Positions 46,263-56,383 of a stretch of 64,000 bases of DNA are shown piece after piece; within the stretch, counting starts at the first letter, position 1, and each line of letters starts with the position of its first letter. This DNA comes from Mycobacterium intermedium (lineage in GTDB: Bacteria > Actinomycetota > Actinomycetes > Mycobacteriales > Mycobacteriaceae). The stretch is taken from contig NZ_MVHT01000006.1 in assembly GCF_002086275.1 (NCBI RefSeq), positions 1 through 64,000 on the forward strand, in the 5' to 3' direction. A program made the translations under genes and the position numbers. The notes beneath the pieces were generated by a model. That model made no database searches and had not been told where the DNA came from. It was given only the letters and a program-made list of their open reading frames with translations.

Positions 46263-47984
46263 ATGCCCTCAGCCCCAGATCAAGCCACAGATCGAGCCGA
46301 TATCAAACCCCGCAGCCGCGACGTCACCGACGGCCTGGAGAAGGCCGCCGCCCGGGGGATGTTGCGCGCGGTAGGCATGGGCGACGACGACTTCGCCAAG
46401 CCGCAGATCGGGGTCGCGTCGTCGTGGAACGAGATCACACCGTGCAACCTGTCCCTGGACCGGCTGGCCAAGGCGGTCAAGGACGGCGTGTTCCAGGCCG
46501 GCGGCTATCCGCTCGAGTTCGGGACGATTTCCGTTTCCGACGGCATCTCGATGGGCCACGAGGGGATGCATTTCTCCCTGGTCTCCCGCGAGGTCATCGC
46601 CGACAGCGTCGAAACCGTGATGCAGGCCGAGCGGCTCGACGGCTCGGTGTTGCTGGCCGGCTGTGACAAGTCGCTCCCCGGCATGCTGATGGCCGCCGCA
46701 CGCCTCGACCTGGCGTCGGTGTTCCTCTACGCGGGCTCCATCCTGCCCGGGGTGGCCAAGTTTTCCGACGGCAGCGAGCGCGAGGTCACCATCATCGACG
46801 CCTTCGAGGCCGTGGGCGCCTGCGCGCGCGGCCTGATGAGCCGCGAGGACGTCGACGCCATCGAGCGGGCGATCTGCCCGGGCGAGGGTGCGTGCGGCGG
46901 CATGTACACGGCCAACACCATGGCCAGCGCCGCCGAAGCACTCGGCATGTCGTTGCCCGGCAGCGCGGCGCCGCCGGCGACCGACCGCCGCCGCGACGGG
47001 TTCGCCCGCCGCAGCGGCCAGGCCGTGGTGGAGTTGTTGCGCCGCGGCATCACCGCCCGCGACATCCTCACCAAGGAGGCGTTCGAGAACGCCATCTCGG
47101 TGGTGATGGCGTTCGGCGGTTCAACCAACGCCGTGCTGCACTTGCTGGCCATCGCCCGCGAAGCCGACGTCGACCTCACCCTGGACGACTTCAGCCGGAT
47201 CGGTTCCAAGGTTCCGCACCTGGCCGACGTCAAACCGTTCGGCCGCCATGTGATGACGGACGTCGACCACATCGGCGGGGTGCCGGTGATAATGAAAGCC
47301 CTGTTGGACGCTGGCCTTTTACACGGTGATTGCCTGACGGTGACGGGCCAGACGCTGGCGCAGAACCTGGCCACGATCGCCCCGCCCGACCCGGACGGCA
47401 AGGTGCTGCGCGCCCTGGCCAATCCGATCCACCCCACTGGGGGCATCACCATCCTGCACGGGTCGCTGGCCCCCGAGGGCGCCGTGGTCAAGTCGGCCGG
47501 CTTCGAGTCCGACGTGTTCGAAGGCACCGCGAGGGTCTTCGACGGCGAACGCGCCGCGCTGGACGCCCTCGAGGACGGCACCATCACCCACGGCGACGCC
47601 GTGGTGATTCGCTACGAAGGGCCCAAGGGTGGTCCCGGTATGCGGGAGATGCTGGCCATCACGGGCGCCATCAAGGGCGCCGGCCTGGGCAAGGACGTGC
47701 TGCTGCTCACCGACGGCCGGTTCTCCGGCGGGACAACGGGCTTGTGCGTCGGGCACATCGCCCCCGAAGCCGTGGACGGCGGTCCCATCGCATTCCTGCG
47801 CAACGGCGACAAGATTCGCCTCAACGTCGCCGAGCAGACGCTGGACGTCGTGCTGGACGACCCGGCGGAATTCGAAGCCCGGAAACGTGACTTCACTCCC
47901 CCACCGCCGCGCTACAAGACCGGCGTGCTGGCCAAGTACGTCAAGTTGGTCAATTCCGCCGCAGTCGGCGCTGTCTGCGGGTAG
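46263..47984 (+). CDS. ilvD: Dihydroxy-acid dehydratase
   Basis: A 573-residue IlvD, the family length (H37Rv 575). It dehydrates 2,3-dihydroxy-isovalerate and 2,3-dihydroxy-3-methylvalerate to the keto acids of valine and isoleucine synthesis. Iron-sulfur cluster cysteines are Cys61 in EITPCNLSL, Cys134 in [10 protein letters not shown] and the Cys of [12 protein letters not shown]. The C-terminal swivelling domain includes [18 protein letters not shown]. It is divergent from ricR, with the copper box between them, and convergent with the O-methyltransferase (9-bp gap). The ATG at 46263 matches the family start. Confidence 0.95.
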   Translation: MPSAPDQATDRADIKPRSRDVTDGLEKAAARGMLRAVGMGDDDFAKPQIGVASSWNEITPCNLSLDRLAKAVKDGVFQAGGYPLEFGTISVSDGISMGHEGMHFSLVSREVIADSVETVMQAERLDGSVLLAGCDKSLPGMLMAAARLDLASVFLYAGSILPGVAKFSDGSEREVTIIDAFEAVGACARGLMSREDVDAIERAICPGEGACGGMYTANTMASAAEALGMSLPGSAAPPATDRRRDGFARRSGQAVVELLRRGITARDILTKEAFENAISVVMAFGGSTNAVLHLLAIAREADVDLTLDDFSRIGSKVPHLADVKPFGRHVMTDVDHIGGVPVIMKALLDAGLLHGDCLTVTGQTLAQNLATIAPPDPDGKVLRALANPIHPTGGITILHGSLAPEGAVVKSAGFESDVFEGTARVFDGERAALDALEDGTITHGDAVVIRYEGPKGGPGMREMLAITGAIKGAGLGKDVLLLTDGRFSGGTTGLCVGHIAPEAVDGGPIAFLRNGDKIRLNVAEQTLDVVLDDPAEFEARKRDFTPPPPRYKTGVLAKYVKLVNSAAVGAVCG

Positions 47985-47993
47985 TCGAGCAGC

Positions 47994-48656
47994 TCACTCC
48001 GGCCTGACCGCCGCAATGGCGAACCCGTCCCACGTCTTGGCGCCCACGGTCTGCAACGCGGCGGCATCCAGGCGTGGATGCACGCCCATCATTTGCAGCG
48101 CCAGACGCGTGGCGGCCAGCCTGGGGTCGTCGGACTCCACCAGCACCCTGCCGTCGCGAACGACGTTGTCCAGCAAGATGATTGCGCCGGGCCGGGAGAG
48201 CCATATCGCCCAGTCCAGGTAGGGGAGGTTGTTCTCTTTGTCGGCGTCGATGAACACCAGGTCGAAGGGCTCGCCGGTGATCGTCGGCAGAGTGTCCAGC
48301 GCGGCGCCGACCACGACCTCCACCCGGTCGGCCACACCGGCTCGCTGAAAGTTCGCACGAGCCACCTCCGCGTATTTGGCTTCGTATTCCAGGGTGACCA
48401 CCTGACCGTCCCGACCCACGCCCCGCGCGAGCCAGACGGCGCTGTAACCGCCCAGCGTGCCGATTTCGAGGACGCGTCGCGCCCGCATGGCGCCGGCCAG
48501 CAGGCTGAGGAACTTGCCCTGCTGGGCCGAAACAGATATGGCCGGTAGGCCGGCCGCACGACTGGACTCCAACACCGCGGCCAAGTCCGGATCTTCGCCG
48601 ATCAGCGTGCGATCCAGGAATGCGTCGACATCGCGCGGGGTCACTGGGTTAGTCAT
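47994..48656 (-). CDS. SAM-dependent O-methyltransferase, Rv0187 homologue
   Basis: A 220-residue class I methyltransferase of the catechol/caffeoyl-CoA O-methyltransferase type, the same length as Rv0187. It has the SAM motif VLEIGTLGGYSAVWLARG, the acidic loop VTLEYEAKYAEVA and the metal-binding region LVFIDADKENNLPYLDWA followed by LLDNVVRDG. The substrate is unknown. It is divergent from mymT; its promoter region includes the RicR box at 48703-48719, 47 bp upstream, so copper control of this gene is possible but the box is better placed for mymT. Confidence 0.88.
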   Translation of the reverse strand: MTNPVTPRDVDAFLDRTLIGEDPDLAAVLESSRAAGLPAISVSAQQGKFLSLLAGAMRARRVLEIGTLGGYSAVWLARGVGRDGQVVTLEYEAKYAEVARANFQRAGVADRVEVVVGAALDTLPTITGEPFDLVFIDADKENNLPYLDWAIWLSRPGAIILLDNVVRDGRVLVESDDPRLAATRLALQMMGVHPRLDAAALQTVGAKTWDGFAIAAVRPE

Positions 48657-48702
48657 GCCACCACGACTAGCCAGAATTCGGACGCTCAAAACAATTTACG
48701 GG

Positions 48703-48724
48703 ATACCCGTATGGGGTATATAGT
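48703..48724 (+). promoter_or_regulatory. RicR box and -10 of mymT
   Basis: ATACCCGTATGGGGTAT (48703-48719) has 6-bp arms and matches the ricR box in 13 of 17 positions. Its last base begins TATAGT (48719-48724), a good -10 for mymT 55 nt upstream of the ATG. Bound RicR would cover the promoter. Confidence 0.85.
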
Positions 48725-48778
48725 GGTGCGAGGCAACAACAGGGACCCTGGTCCCCAGTACAGAGAAGGTGAAATCAG

Positions 48779-48925
48779 ATGACTCACTACGCAGCAGGAA
48801 CCGTGCTGACCTGCGGCCACGAAGGCTGCGGCTGTCGCGTTCGCATCGAGCACGAATGCCACTGTTCCAACAGCGACCAGGCCTACCGCTGCACCTGCGG
48901 CGAAGAGTTGGTTCCCGTCAAGTAA
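48779..48925 (+). CDS. mymT: Copper metallothionein MymT
   Basis: A 48-residue protein recognised by direct translation: [20 protein letters not shown], then a Cys-rich middle, ending CGEELVPVK. Seven cysteines (12, 17, 19, 27, 29, 38, 40) and four histidines can form a Cu(I) core. H37Rv MymT (Rv0186A, 53 aa) binds several Cu(I) ions and protects against copper toxicity; it has a few extra N-terminal residues. AGAAGG precedes the ATG. The promoter carries a RicR box, so the gene should be induced by copper. It lies between Rv0187 and bglS homologues, as in H37Rv. Confidence 0.95.
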   Translation: MTHYAAGTVLTCGHEGCGCRVRIEHECHCSNSDQAYRCTCGEELVPVK

Positions 48926-48958
48926 CCCGTTGGCCGGCCGTGCATTCGGGTGAGCCCC

Positions 48959-51079
48959 TTACCGCCCGAACGTACGGCTGGCCAGTTTGACCTCGGCCGT
49001 CAACGCCAACGCTGCCGCCGATGCACCGACCGCGACCGTGTAGTTGCCCGGCGCGATCCGCCAGGCACCGTCGACATAGCCGGCAAGCAGGCGAGGATCG
49101 GCTTCGATGCTCACCCGGTGCGACTGCCCGGGTTCGAGGTCTACCCGCTCAAATCCCAGTAACCGCAGCCGCGGCCCCCCGGGGGCGCCGGTCAAGTACA
49201 GTTGCGGAACATCCGCCCCGGCCCGGTCACCGACGTTGCGGACGTCGACGCTCGCAACCACGGTCTCACCACCCGTCACCACCAGGTCGCGGTACTCGAA
49301 GCGGGTGTAGGACAGGCCGTGGCCGAACGCGAACATCGGCGTCTGTCCCGTCCGCGCGAACCAGCGGTAGCCGACGTCGGCGCCTTCGGAGTAGTCGATG
49401 GTGCCGGCGGTACCCACCGGTTCACCCAGGCCGGGCAGCTCCGGCCGGGGTGTCTGACTGAGATCTACCGGGAACGTGACCGGCAGCCGCCCCGATGGAT
49501 TCACCTTTCCGGCAATGATTTCCGTGATGGCACGGCCACCCGCCTGCCCGGGATACCAGGCCGACACGATGGCATTCACCGCGTCTCGCCAGGGCATCGC
49601 GGCCGGGTTGCCCGTCTCGAGAACCACCACGGTGTTCGGGTTGACGGCGGCGACGGCGCCGATCACCTCGTCCTGCCCCCAGGGCAGCGACAGGTCGGCG
49701 CTGTCGAAGCCCTCCCCTTCGACGCGAATCGCGAAAACGATCGCCACGTCGGCCCGCCGCGCCACCAGCACCGCCTCGGCGGGGGTAAGGCCAGGGTCGA
49801 ATTCGATTTGGGCACTGGGGAATTGCTTGCGCAATTCCGTCAACGGGCTGGACGGCAGTAGGTACAGGTTGCGGGTGCCGCCGGTCAGGCCCTGACCGCC
49901 GATCGGGATCACGCCGGCATACCCGCCGGGCGGGACGACCGCGCTCGACCCGCAGCCGATCGGCACACCGAGCTGCGCGTAGCCGCCGATGACGGCGATG
50001 CGCTGGACCGATGCCAGTGGCAGCGCGCCGTCGTTCTTCAACAGCACGGTTCCCTGGCGGGCGATCTGCAACGCAACGTCGTTGTGGGCGTCCATGTCTG
50101 GTTCCGGCGGGGCTCCCCATCGGTCTATCCCGACGGCGAACATCGACCGCAAGATCCGGCGGACCATGTCCGACAGGCGCTCCTTGGGCAGCTTGCCCTC
50201 GGCGTAGGCCGCTCGTAATCGGTCGCTGAATTGTTCGGCCCCCCACAGGATGGCGTCGATCTGCGCGCCGCACTCCTGGTCGAGCCCCGCCAGCGCACAC
50301 TGCCAGCTCGGCGTCCCGCCCCAGTCGGACATCACCCAACCGCGGTATCCCCAAGCGGTTTTCAGTACGTCGTTGAGCAGCACGGAGTTCTGGGCCGCAT
50401 AACATCCGTTGACCTTGTTGTAGGCGGCCATCACTGCGCCGGGCTGCGCCCGCTCGATGGCGATCTCGAACGCCAGCAAGTCGGATTCGCGGTGGGCGTC
50501 GGGGTCGATGACCGCGTCCAGCCAGTGCCGGTTCGTTTCGTTGCAGTTCAACGAGAAGTGCTTGACGGTAGAGATGACGCCCTGTTGCTGGATGCCGATG
50601 ACCGACTCGGCGGCCAGCAGGCCACTCAACAGCGGGTCCTCCGAAAGGTATTCGAAGTTGCGGCCGTTGCGGGGGTCGCGAGCCAGGTTCATCGAGCCCG
50701 CCAGCTGGACGTTGATCCCGCGGCTGCGCGCCTCGCGGCCGATCACCGCACCGGCGGCGCGGGCGAGCGCCGGGTTGAAGCTGGACGCCAGCGCCAGCCC
50801 GGCCGGCAGAGCGGTTGCGGTGTCGCCCGGACGGTAGCCGGGGTTGGTGACCCCGAGGCCGGCATCACTCATCCGCAGCGCCGGCACGCCTAACCGCGGG
50901 ATCGCGGGGACATAGCCGGCGCTCATCGGCGCGTCCGGAGGGATGCGCTCGTCGCGCAGCGGCCACAAGTCGCCGGCCCCCATCACGCCGATCAGCAAGG
51001 AAAAGCGCTCGGCGTCGGTCATCTGCATCTCGACTTCGCGTGCGCGGGCGTCGGGATCCTCGGGTGGGCGTTCGTTCAT
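48959..51079 (-). CDS. bglS: Family 3 glycoside hydrolase (beta-glucosidase BglS)
   Basis: A 706-residue GH3 enzyme with the three-domain layout. The (beta/alpha)8 domain carries the nucleophile Asp in GWVMSDWGG and the sugar-binding VKHFSLNCNETNRH. The alpha/beta sandwich begins near VLLKNDGALPLASVQRIAVIGG, with RVEGEGFDSADLSLP in its acid/base region. A C-terminal fibronectin-III-like domain contains FGHGLSYTRFEYRD. No signal peptide was seen, so it is probably cytosolic. It likely hydrolyses beta-glucosides or related glycosides, and the natural substrate is unknown. Its ATG overlaps the upstream stop (ATGA). It corresponds to Rv0186. Confidence 0.9.
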   Translation of the reverse strand: MNERPPEDPDARAREVEMQMTDAERFSLLIGVMGAGDLWPLRDERIPPDAPMSAGYVPAIPRLGVPALRMSDAGLGVTNPGYRPGDTATALPAGLALASSFNPALARAAGAVIGREARSRGINVQLAGSMNLARDPRNGRNFEYLSEDPLLSGLLAAESVIGIQQQGVISTVKHFSLNCNETNRHWLDAVIDPDAHRESDLLAFEIAIERAQPGAVMAAYNKVNGCYAAQNSVLLNDVLKTAWGYRGWVMSDWGGTPSWQCALAGLDQECGAQIDAILWGAEQFSDRLRAAYAEGKLPKERLSDMVRRILRSMFAVGIDRWGAPPEPDMDAHNDVALQIARQGTVLLKNDGALPLASVQRIAVIGGYAQLGVPIGCGSSAVVPPGGYAGVIPIGGQGLTGGTRNLYLLPSSPLTELRKQFPSAQIEFDPGLTPAEAVLVARRADVAIVFAIRVEGEGFDSADLSLPWGQDEVIGAVAAVNPNTVVVLETGNPAAMPWRDAVNAIVSAWYPGQAGGRAITEIIAGKVNPSGRLPVTFPVDLSQTPRPELPGLGEPVGTAGTIDYSEGADVGYRWFARTGQTPMFAFGHGLSYTRFEYRDLVVTGGETVVASVDVRNVGDRAGADVPQLYLTGAPGGPRLRLLGFERVDLEPGQSHRVSIEADPRLLAGYVDGAWRIAPGNYTVAVGASAAALALTAEVKLASRTFGR

Positions 51080-51573
51080 CGAACCCCCTCCTTCGCGTAC
51101 ACCACGCGCAACACGTGCCCCACCTCCGGCCCCATGACCACCTCACTGAGCGTGCACATCGTCGCCACGAACTCCGGGCCGTGCGGCGGCGGCACCTGAC
51201 ACAGATGGTGCGCGATTTCGTGCAGCACCACCAGTTCGCGCATCGCCCAGTCCGCCGTGGTGCGGTCGGGTACGGCGATAACCCCTACGCCGTCGCGGTT
51301 TTCGTAGTGGGCCGCGGTGGCAGCGCGCCGCGCTCGCACACGCAGCGGCGACACCTCGGGCCAGTGTTGCCGAACCGCCGGCAACGCGAGGACGTCATCG
51401 ACATACCGCTGTACGGAGTCCACCGAGCCGAACCGCGCCTCCGGCGGCAAGGTCAACTGCGTCCCGAAGAACTCCACGCTGGGTAGGCCGTGTTCGGCCG
51501 CGCGGTCGAACAACGTCCGGACGAAGTCCTCGGCCGCGTAAACCTTCGCGCGCTGCGAATCCTTCTCAGCCAG
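51076..51573 (-). CDS. Putative zinc-metalloprotease-like protein, Rv0185 homologue
   Basis: A short protein with a zinc-protease-type motif HEIAHHLCQ, followed by HGPEFVATMCTL, the pattern of small actinobacterial HEXXH proteins of unknown function. It lies in the same frame as the upstream Rv0184 homologue. After that gene's TGA (complement of 51580-51582) no ATG or GTG occurs; the first candidates are CTG at 51573 (giving LAEKDSQRAKVYAAEDF, 165 aa, near the 169 aa of Rv0185) and TTG at 51513 (145 aa). CTG was chosen because it keeps the conserved N-terminus. Its stop overlaps the bglS start. The function is unknown. Confidence 0.7.
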   Translation of the reverse strand: MAEKDSQRAKVYAAEDFVRTLFDRAAEHGLPSVEFFGTQLTLPPEARFGSVDSVQRYVDDVLALPAVRQHWPEVSPLRVRARRAATAAHYENRDGVGVIAVPDRTTADWAMRELVVLHEIAHHLCQVPPPHGPEFVATMCTLSEVVMGPEVGHVLRVVYAKEGVR

Positions 51574-51579
51574 CCCGAG

Positions 51580-52329
51580 TCACCGGCCCACTGCGGTGCG
51601 CGCCCCCGGCAGTTCGGGGCTGGTGCCCAGTCGCGCTCGCCGTCCAGCCCGGTCCCCGGCGCGGCGTGCAGCCGACGAATACCCGGCCGAGGCCCTGGTC
51701 GCCCGCCAGGTGCCGCGGGCCTTGGACGCTCTCCGATAGTAGTCATGCAGTTCGAGTTCCTTGTCCCGCAAGGCGATAGCCGTGCCGGGCGCGCGACTGC
51801 GGTCCTTTTCCACCTCCCGGCGCGCCTCCTCGCGGGCTTCGGCCAGGCGCTGGCCGACGCGAGCCCCGAATGCCAGCTGGAAGTTGAGCCGGGCGGTGAT
51901 CGTCGGGGTGGGCCGGTGTGCGCCGGTGGCGAGGTAGGCGTCCGACGCCCGGACCATCTGCACCACCAGGCTGGCGTAGAGGGCGTGGGTCGTGTCGATG
52001 TCCTGGGGGAACCCGTAGGCATAGACGAACGTCGAATTCGTGGCGATGTCGCAGCGCACGTCATTCGCCGCCGCGATGAGCACGAACAGCTGCACATAGG
52101 TGCGCAGCCCGCGGGTGCCCGCCTCCCCGATGGTGATGGTGCGTTGCGTGGGACCCTGGGCGGCCGACCGGGTGGCCGCATGGGACCGTGCCACCGCCAG
52201 GTCGATGGATGTCGCGGTCGCCAATCGTTGCGCGGCGGCCATGAACGCATCGGCTTCGTGGGGATTGTCGGTGCCCTCAGCCTGGCGGAGCAGCGCCGCG
52301 ATGCGGGACAACATTTTGTCGTCGGTCAT
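51580..52329 (-). CDS. DUF2786-domain protein, Rv0184 homologue
   Basis: A 249-residue protein, the length of Rv0184. The N-terminal ~40 residues form the DUF2786 motif (KMLSRIAALLRQAEGTDNPH followed by EADAFMAAAQRLA). A mixed alpha/beta middle and a basic Arg/Ala-rich tail follow. The function is unknown; family members occur in phages and actinobacteria. TAGTTT, 6 nt before the ATG, suggests a leaderless start. The Rv0185 and bglS homologues follow in one unit. Confidence 0.8.
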   Translation of the reverse strand: MTDDKMLSRIAALLRQAEGTDNPHEADAFMAAAQRLATATSIDLAVARSHAATRSAAQGPTQRTITIGEAGTRGLRTYVQLFVLIAAANDVRCDIATNSTFVYAYGFPQDIDTTHALYASLVVQMVRASDAYLATGAHRPTPTITARLNFQLAFGARVGQRLAEAREEARREVEKDRSRAPGTAIALRDKELELHDYYRRASKARGTWRATRASAGYSSAARRAGDRAGRRARLGTSPELPGARTAVGR

Positions 52330-52335
52330 GGCGCC

Positions 52336-52341
52336 AAACTA
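52336..52341 (-). promoter_or_regulatory. Leaderless -10 (TAGTTT) for the Rv0184 homologue
   Basis: On the minus strand TAGTTT plus 6 nt leads to the ATG at 52329. Confidence 0.5.
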
Positions 52342-52383
52342 CTTCAGCCGTCCGACATTTCCGGTTCGCGCGCTCACAGCCGC

Positions 52384-54256
<1,873 letters not shown>

Positions 54257-54260
54257 ACGC

Positions 54261-55598
54261 ATGGCCATCGAATCCGTACCGGGGAAGCCGTTATTGCTGT
54301 TGGGCGCCTTCGAGATTGGCGACGTCGGCTATCTGGCCGAAGAATTTTTCATCTCGGGGACGGCGTCCTCGTGCGCCCCCGAGTCGCAGTCCGCTGACTA
54401 CACCACCCGGATGGTGGTGCTGACCCCGGCCGACCGGACGCAGTTCAACGGAACAGTGCTCGTGGAGTGGCTCAACGTGAGCGGCGGCATCGATGCCCCG
54501 GCCGTGTGGATGATGGCCCACCGCGAGATCATCCGGTCCGGCTACGCCTACGTCGCGGTTTCGGCCCAGAAGGTGGGCGTGGACGGGGGCATGAACCTGC
54601 TCGGGATGGACATGTCGCTGAAGAGCCAGCACCCGAAGCGGTACGGCGGCTTGCGCCATCCCGGCGACGCGTTTTCCTACGACATCTTTTCGCAGACCGG
54701 CAGATTGGTCCGAGAAGTTCTCGCCGACCTGCGTCCGGAACATGTGGTCGCCCTCGGCGAGTCCCAGTCCGCGATGTTCTTGACGACCTACGTCAACGAA
54801 GTCGATCCGCTGGCACAAAGTTACGACGGATTCCTGGTGCACTCCCGATTCGGCGGCGCGGCACCGCTGGACGGCACCTCGATCTTCGAGGAATCGGAAA
54901 ACCCGCAGGCGGTGCCGTTCCGGACCGATCTGCGCGTTCCGCTGCTCACCATCATCACCGAGACCGATCTCTTCGGCGGGGTGCGGCAGGGCTACTACTT
55001 CGCCCGGCAACCCGACGGGGAACTGCTGCGAGTATGGGAGATTCCCGGCGCGGCGCATGCCGACAACTACACGATCCAGGTCGCGCCGATCGACAGCGGC
55101 TCCGCCCCGCTCGATGCCCTGGTCGCCGCGTACCAGCCGACCAACAACCTGATGGGCCAACAACTTAGCCACTACATCAACTTCGCCCCGCAGCACCACT
55201 ACGTGGTGCAGGCCGCGATAGCCGCGCTGAACGACTGGGTCCGCACGGGGGTGCCGGCGCCGGCCGCCGCGCCCATCGAGGTACGCGAGGCCACCCGACC
55301 CGAACCCGTCCTCGACGCCAACGGCCTCGCGCGCGGCGGCGTCCGGACCCCGTGGGTCGACGTACCGCTCGCCCGTACGTCCGGACTCGGCGCCGACGAG
55401 AGCGTGATGGCCATGATCTTCGGTTCCGGGGAACCCTTCGACGCCGACACCGTGCAGCGCCTGTATCCGGGCGGTGTCGAGCAGTACCTGTCTCGGTTCA
55501 CCGCGGCGTTGGACAGTGCGATTCAATCCGGGTTCATCCTGGCTGCGGACCGCGCGGAGATCCTCGAACTCGCGGCGGCGACGTATCCGAGCGGGTAG
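54261..55598 (+). CDS. Alpha/beta-hydrolase-domain protein, unknown substrate
   Basis: A 445-residue protein of the large alpha/beta hydrolase domain family. The core features are FNGTVLVEWLNVSGG and YAYVAVSAQKVGVDGG, then a nucleophile elbow ALGESQSAMFLTTYVNEV and a histidine in WEIPGAAHADNY that could complete a triad. No signal peptide was seen. The substrate is unknown. It starts 4 bp after sigG and must be co-transcribed with it. In H37Rv, as I recall it, sigG and the pirin gene are neighbours, so this gene is an insertion or was lost there. No composition break was noticed. Confidence 0.75.
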   Translation: MAIESVPGKPLLLLGAFEIGDVGYLAEEFFISGTASSCAPESQSADYTTRMVVLTPADRTQFNGTVLVEWLNVSGGIDAPAVWMMAHREIIRSGYAYVAVSAQKVGVDGGMNLLGMDMSLKSQHPKRYGGLRHPGDAFSYDIFSQTGRLVREVLADLRPEHVVALGESQSAMFLTTYVNEVDPLAQSYDGFLVHSRFGGAAPLDGTSIFEESENPQAVPFRTDLRVPLLTIITETDLFGGVRQGYYFARQPDGELLRVWEIPGAAHADNYTIQVAPIDSGSAPLDALVAAYQPTNNLMGQQLSHYINFAPQHHYVVQAAIAALNDWVRTGVPAPAAAPIEVREATRPEPVLDANGLARGGVRTPWVDVPLARTSGLGADESVMAMIFGSGEPFDADTVQRLYPGGVEQYLSRFTAALDSAIQSGFILAADRAEILELAAATYPSG

Positions 55599-55610
55599 GA
55601 GAGCACCAAC

Positions 55611-55616
55611 TACCCT
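55611..55616 (+). promoter_or_regulatory. Leaderless -10 (TACCCT) for the pirin gene
   Basis: TACCCT plus 7 nt leads to the ATG at 55624, so the pirin gene has its own promoter besides read-through from sigG. Confidence 0.55.
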
Positions 55617-55623
55617 GACAGTC

Positions 55624-56349
55624 ATGGCTGCCACCGTGGAGATCAGGCGCGCCGCCGACCGCGCCGTAACCAACACCTCGTGGCTGCACTCGCGGCATTC
55701 CTTCTCCTTCGGCGACCACTACGATCCCGACAACACCCACCACGGCCTGCTGCTGGTGAACAATGACGACCGCGTGGCGCCCGCCGCCGGTTTCGACACG
55801 CATCCGCACCGGGACATGGAGATCGTGACCTGGGTGCTCAGTGGCGCACTGGCGCACCAGGATTCCATGGGCAACCGCGGCGTGATCTATCCCGGTCTGG
55901 CCCAACGCATGTCGGCCGGGACCGGCATCCTGCACTCGGAGAAGAACGATTCGGCAACGGAACCAGTGCATTTCGTGCAGATGTGGGTCATTCCCGATGA
56001 GCCTGGTATCGCCCCGGACTACCAGCAACAACCGATTGACGACCAACTCCTCAGCGACGGCCTGGTCACCGTCGCTTCCGGAATCTCCCGCCATGACGCC
56101 GCCATCACCCTGCACAATCGCGGCGCTGCCCTGCACGCGGCGCGCTTGACGCCCGGCGCCTCCGTCGAGCTACCGGCGGCGCCATACTTACATCTGTTCG
56201 TTGCGCGCGGCCGAGTCGCGCTGGAAGACGCCGGTTCCCTTCACGAGGGTGACGCGGTGCGCTGCACCGACGCCGACGGCCGGCGAGTTACTGCCGACGA
56301 CACGTCGGAAGTCCTGCTCTGGGAGATGCACGCCAATTTGGGTGGCTAG
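55624..56349 (+). CDS. Pirin-like bicupin protein, Rv0181c homologue
   Basis: A 241-residue pirin. The metal-binding cupin motif FDTHPHRDMEIVTWVLSG supplies two His, and AGTGILHSEKND supplies the later His and a Glu nearby. The second cupin half (LFVARGRVALEDAGSLHEGD) is degenerate. Some pirins are quercetinases, and others bind transcription factors. The role here is unknown. It corresponds to Rv0181c (244 aa). Confidence 0.88.
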   Translation: MAATVEIRRAADRAVTNTSWLHSRHSFSFGDHYDPDNTHHGLLLVNNDDRVAPAAGFDTHPHRDMEIVTWVLSGALAHQDSMGNRGVIYPGLAQRMSAGTGILHSEKNDSATEPVHFVQMWVIPDEPGIAPDYQQQPIDDQLLSDGLVTVASGISRHDAAITLHNRGAALHAARLTPGASVELPAAPYLHLFVARGRVALEDAGSLHEGDAVRCTDADGRRVTADDTSEVLLWEMHANLGG

Positions 56350-56383
56350 ACAACATAGAGTGACGTCGACGAGGGGAGCCTAG

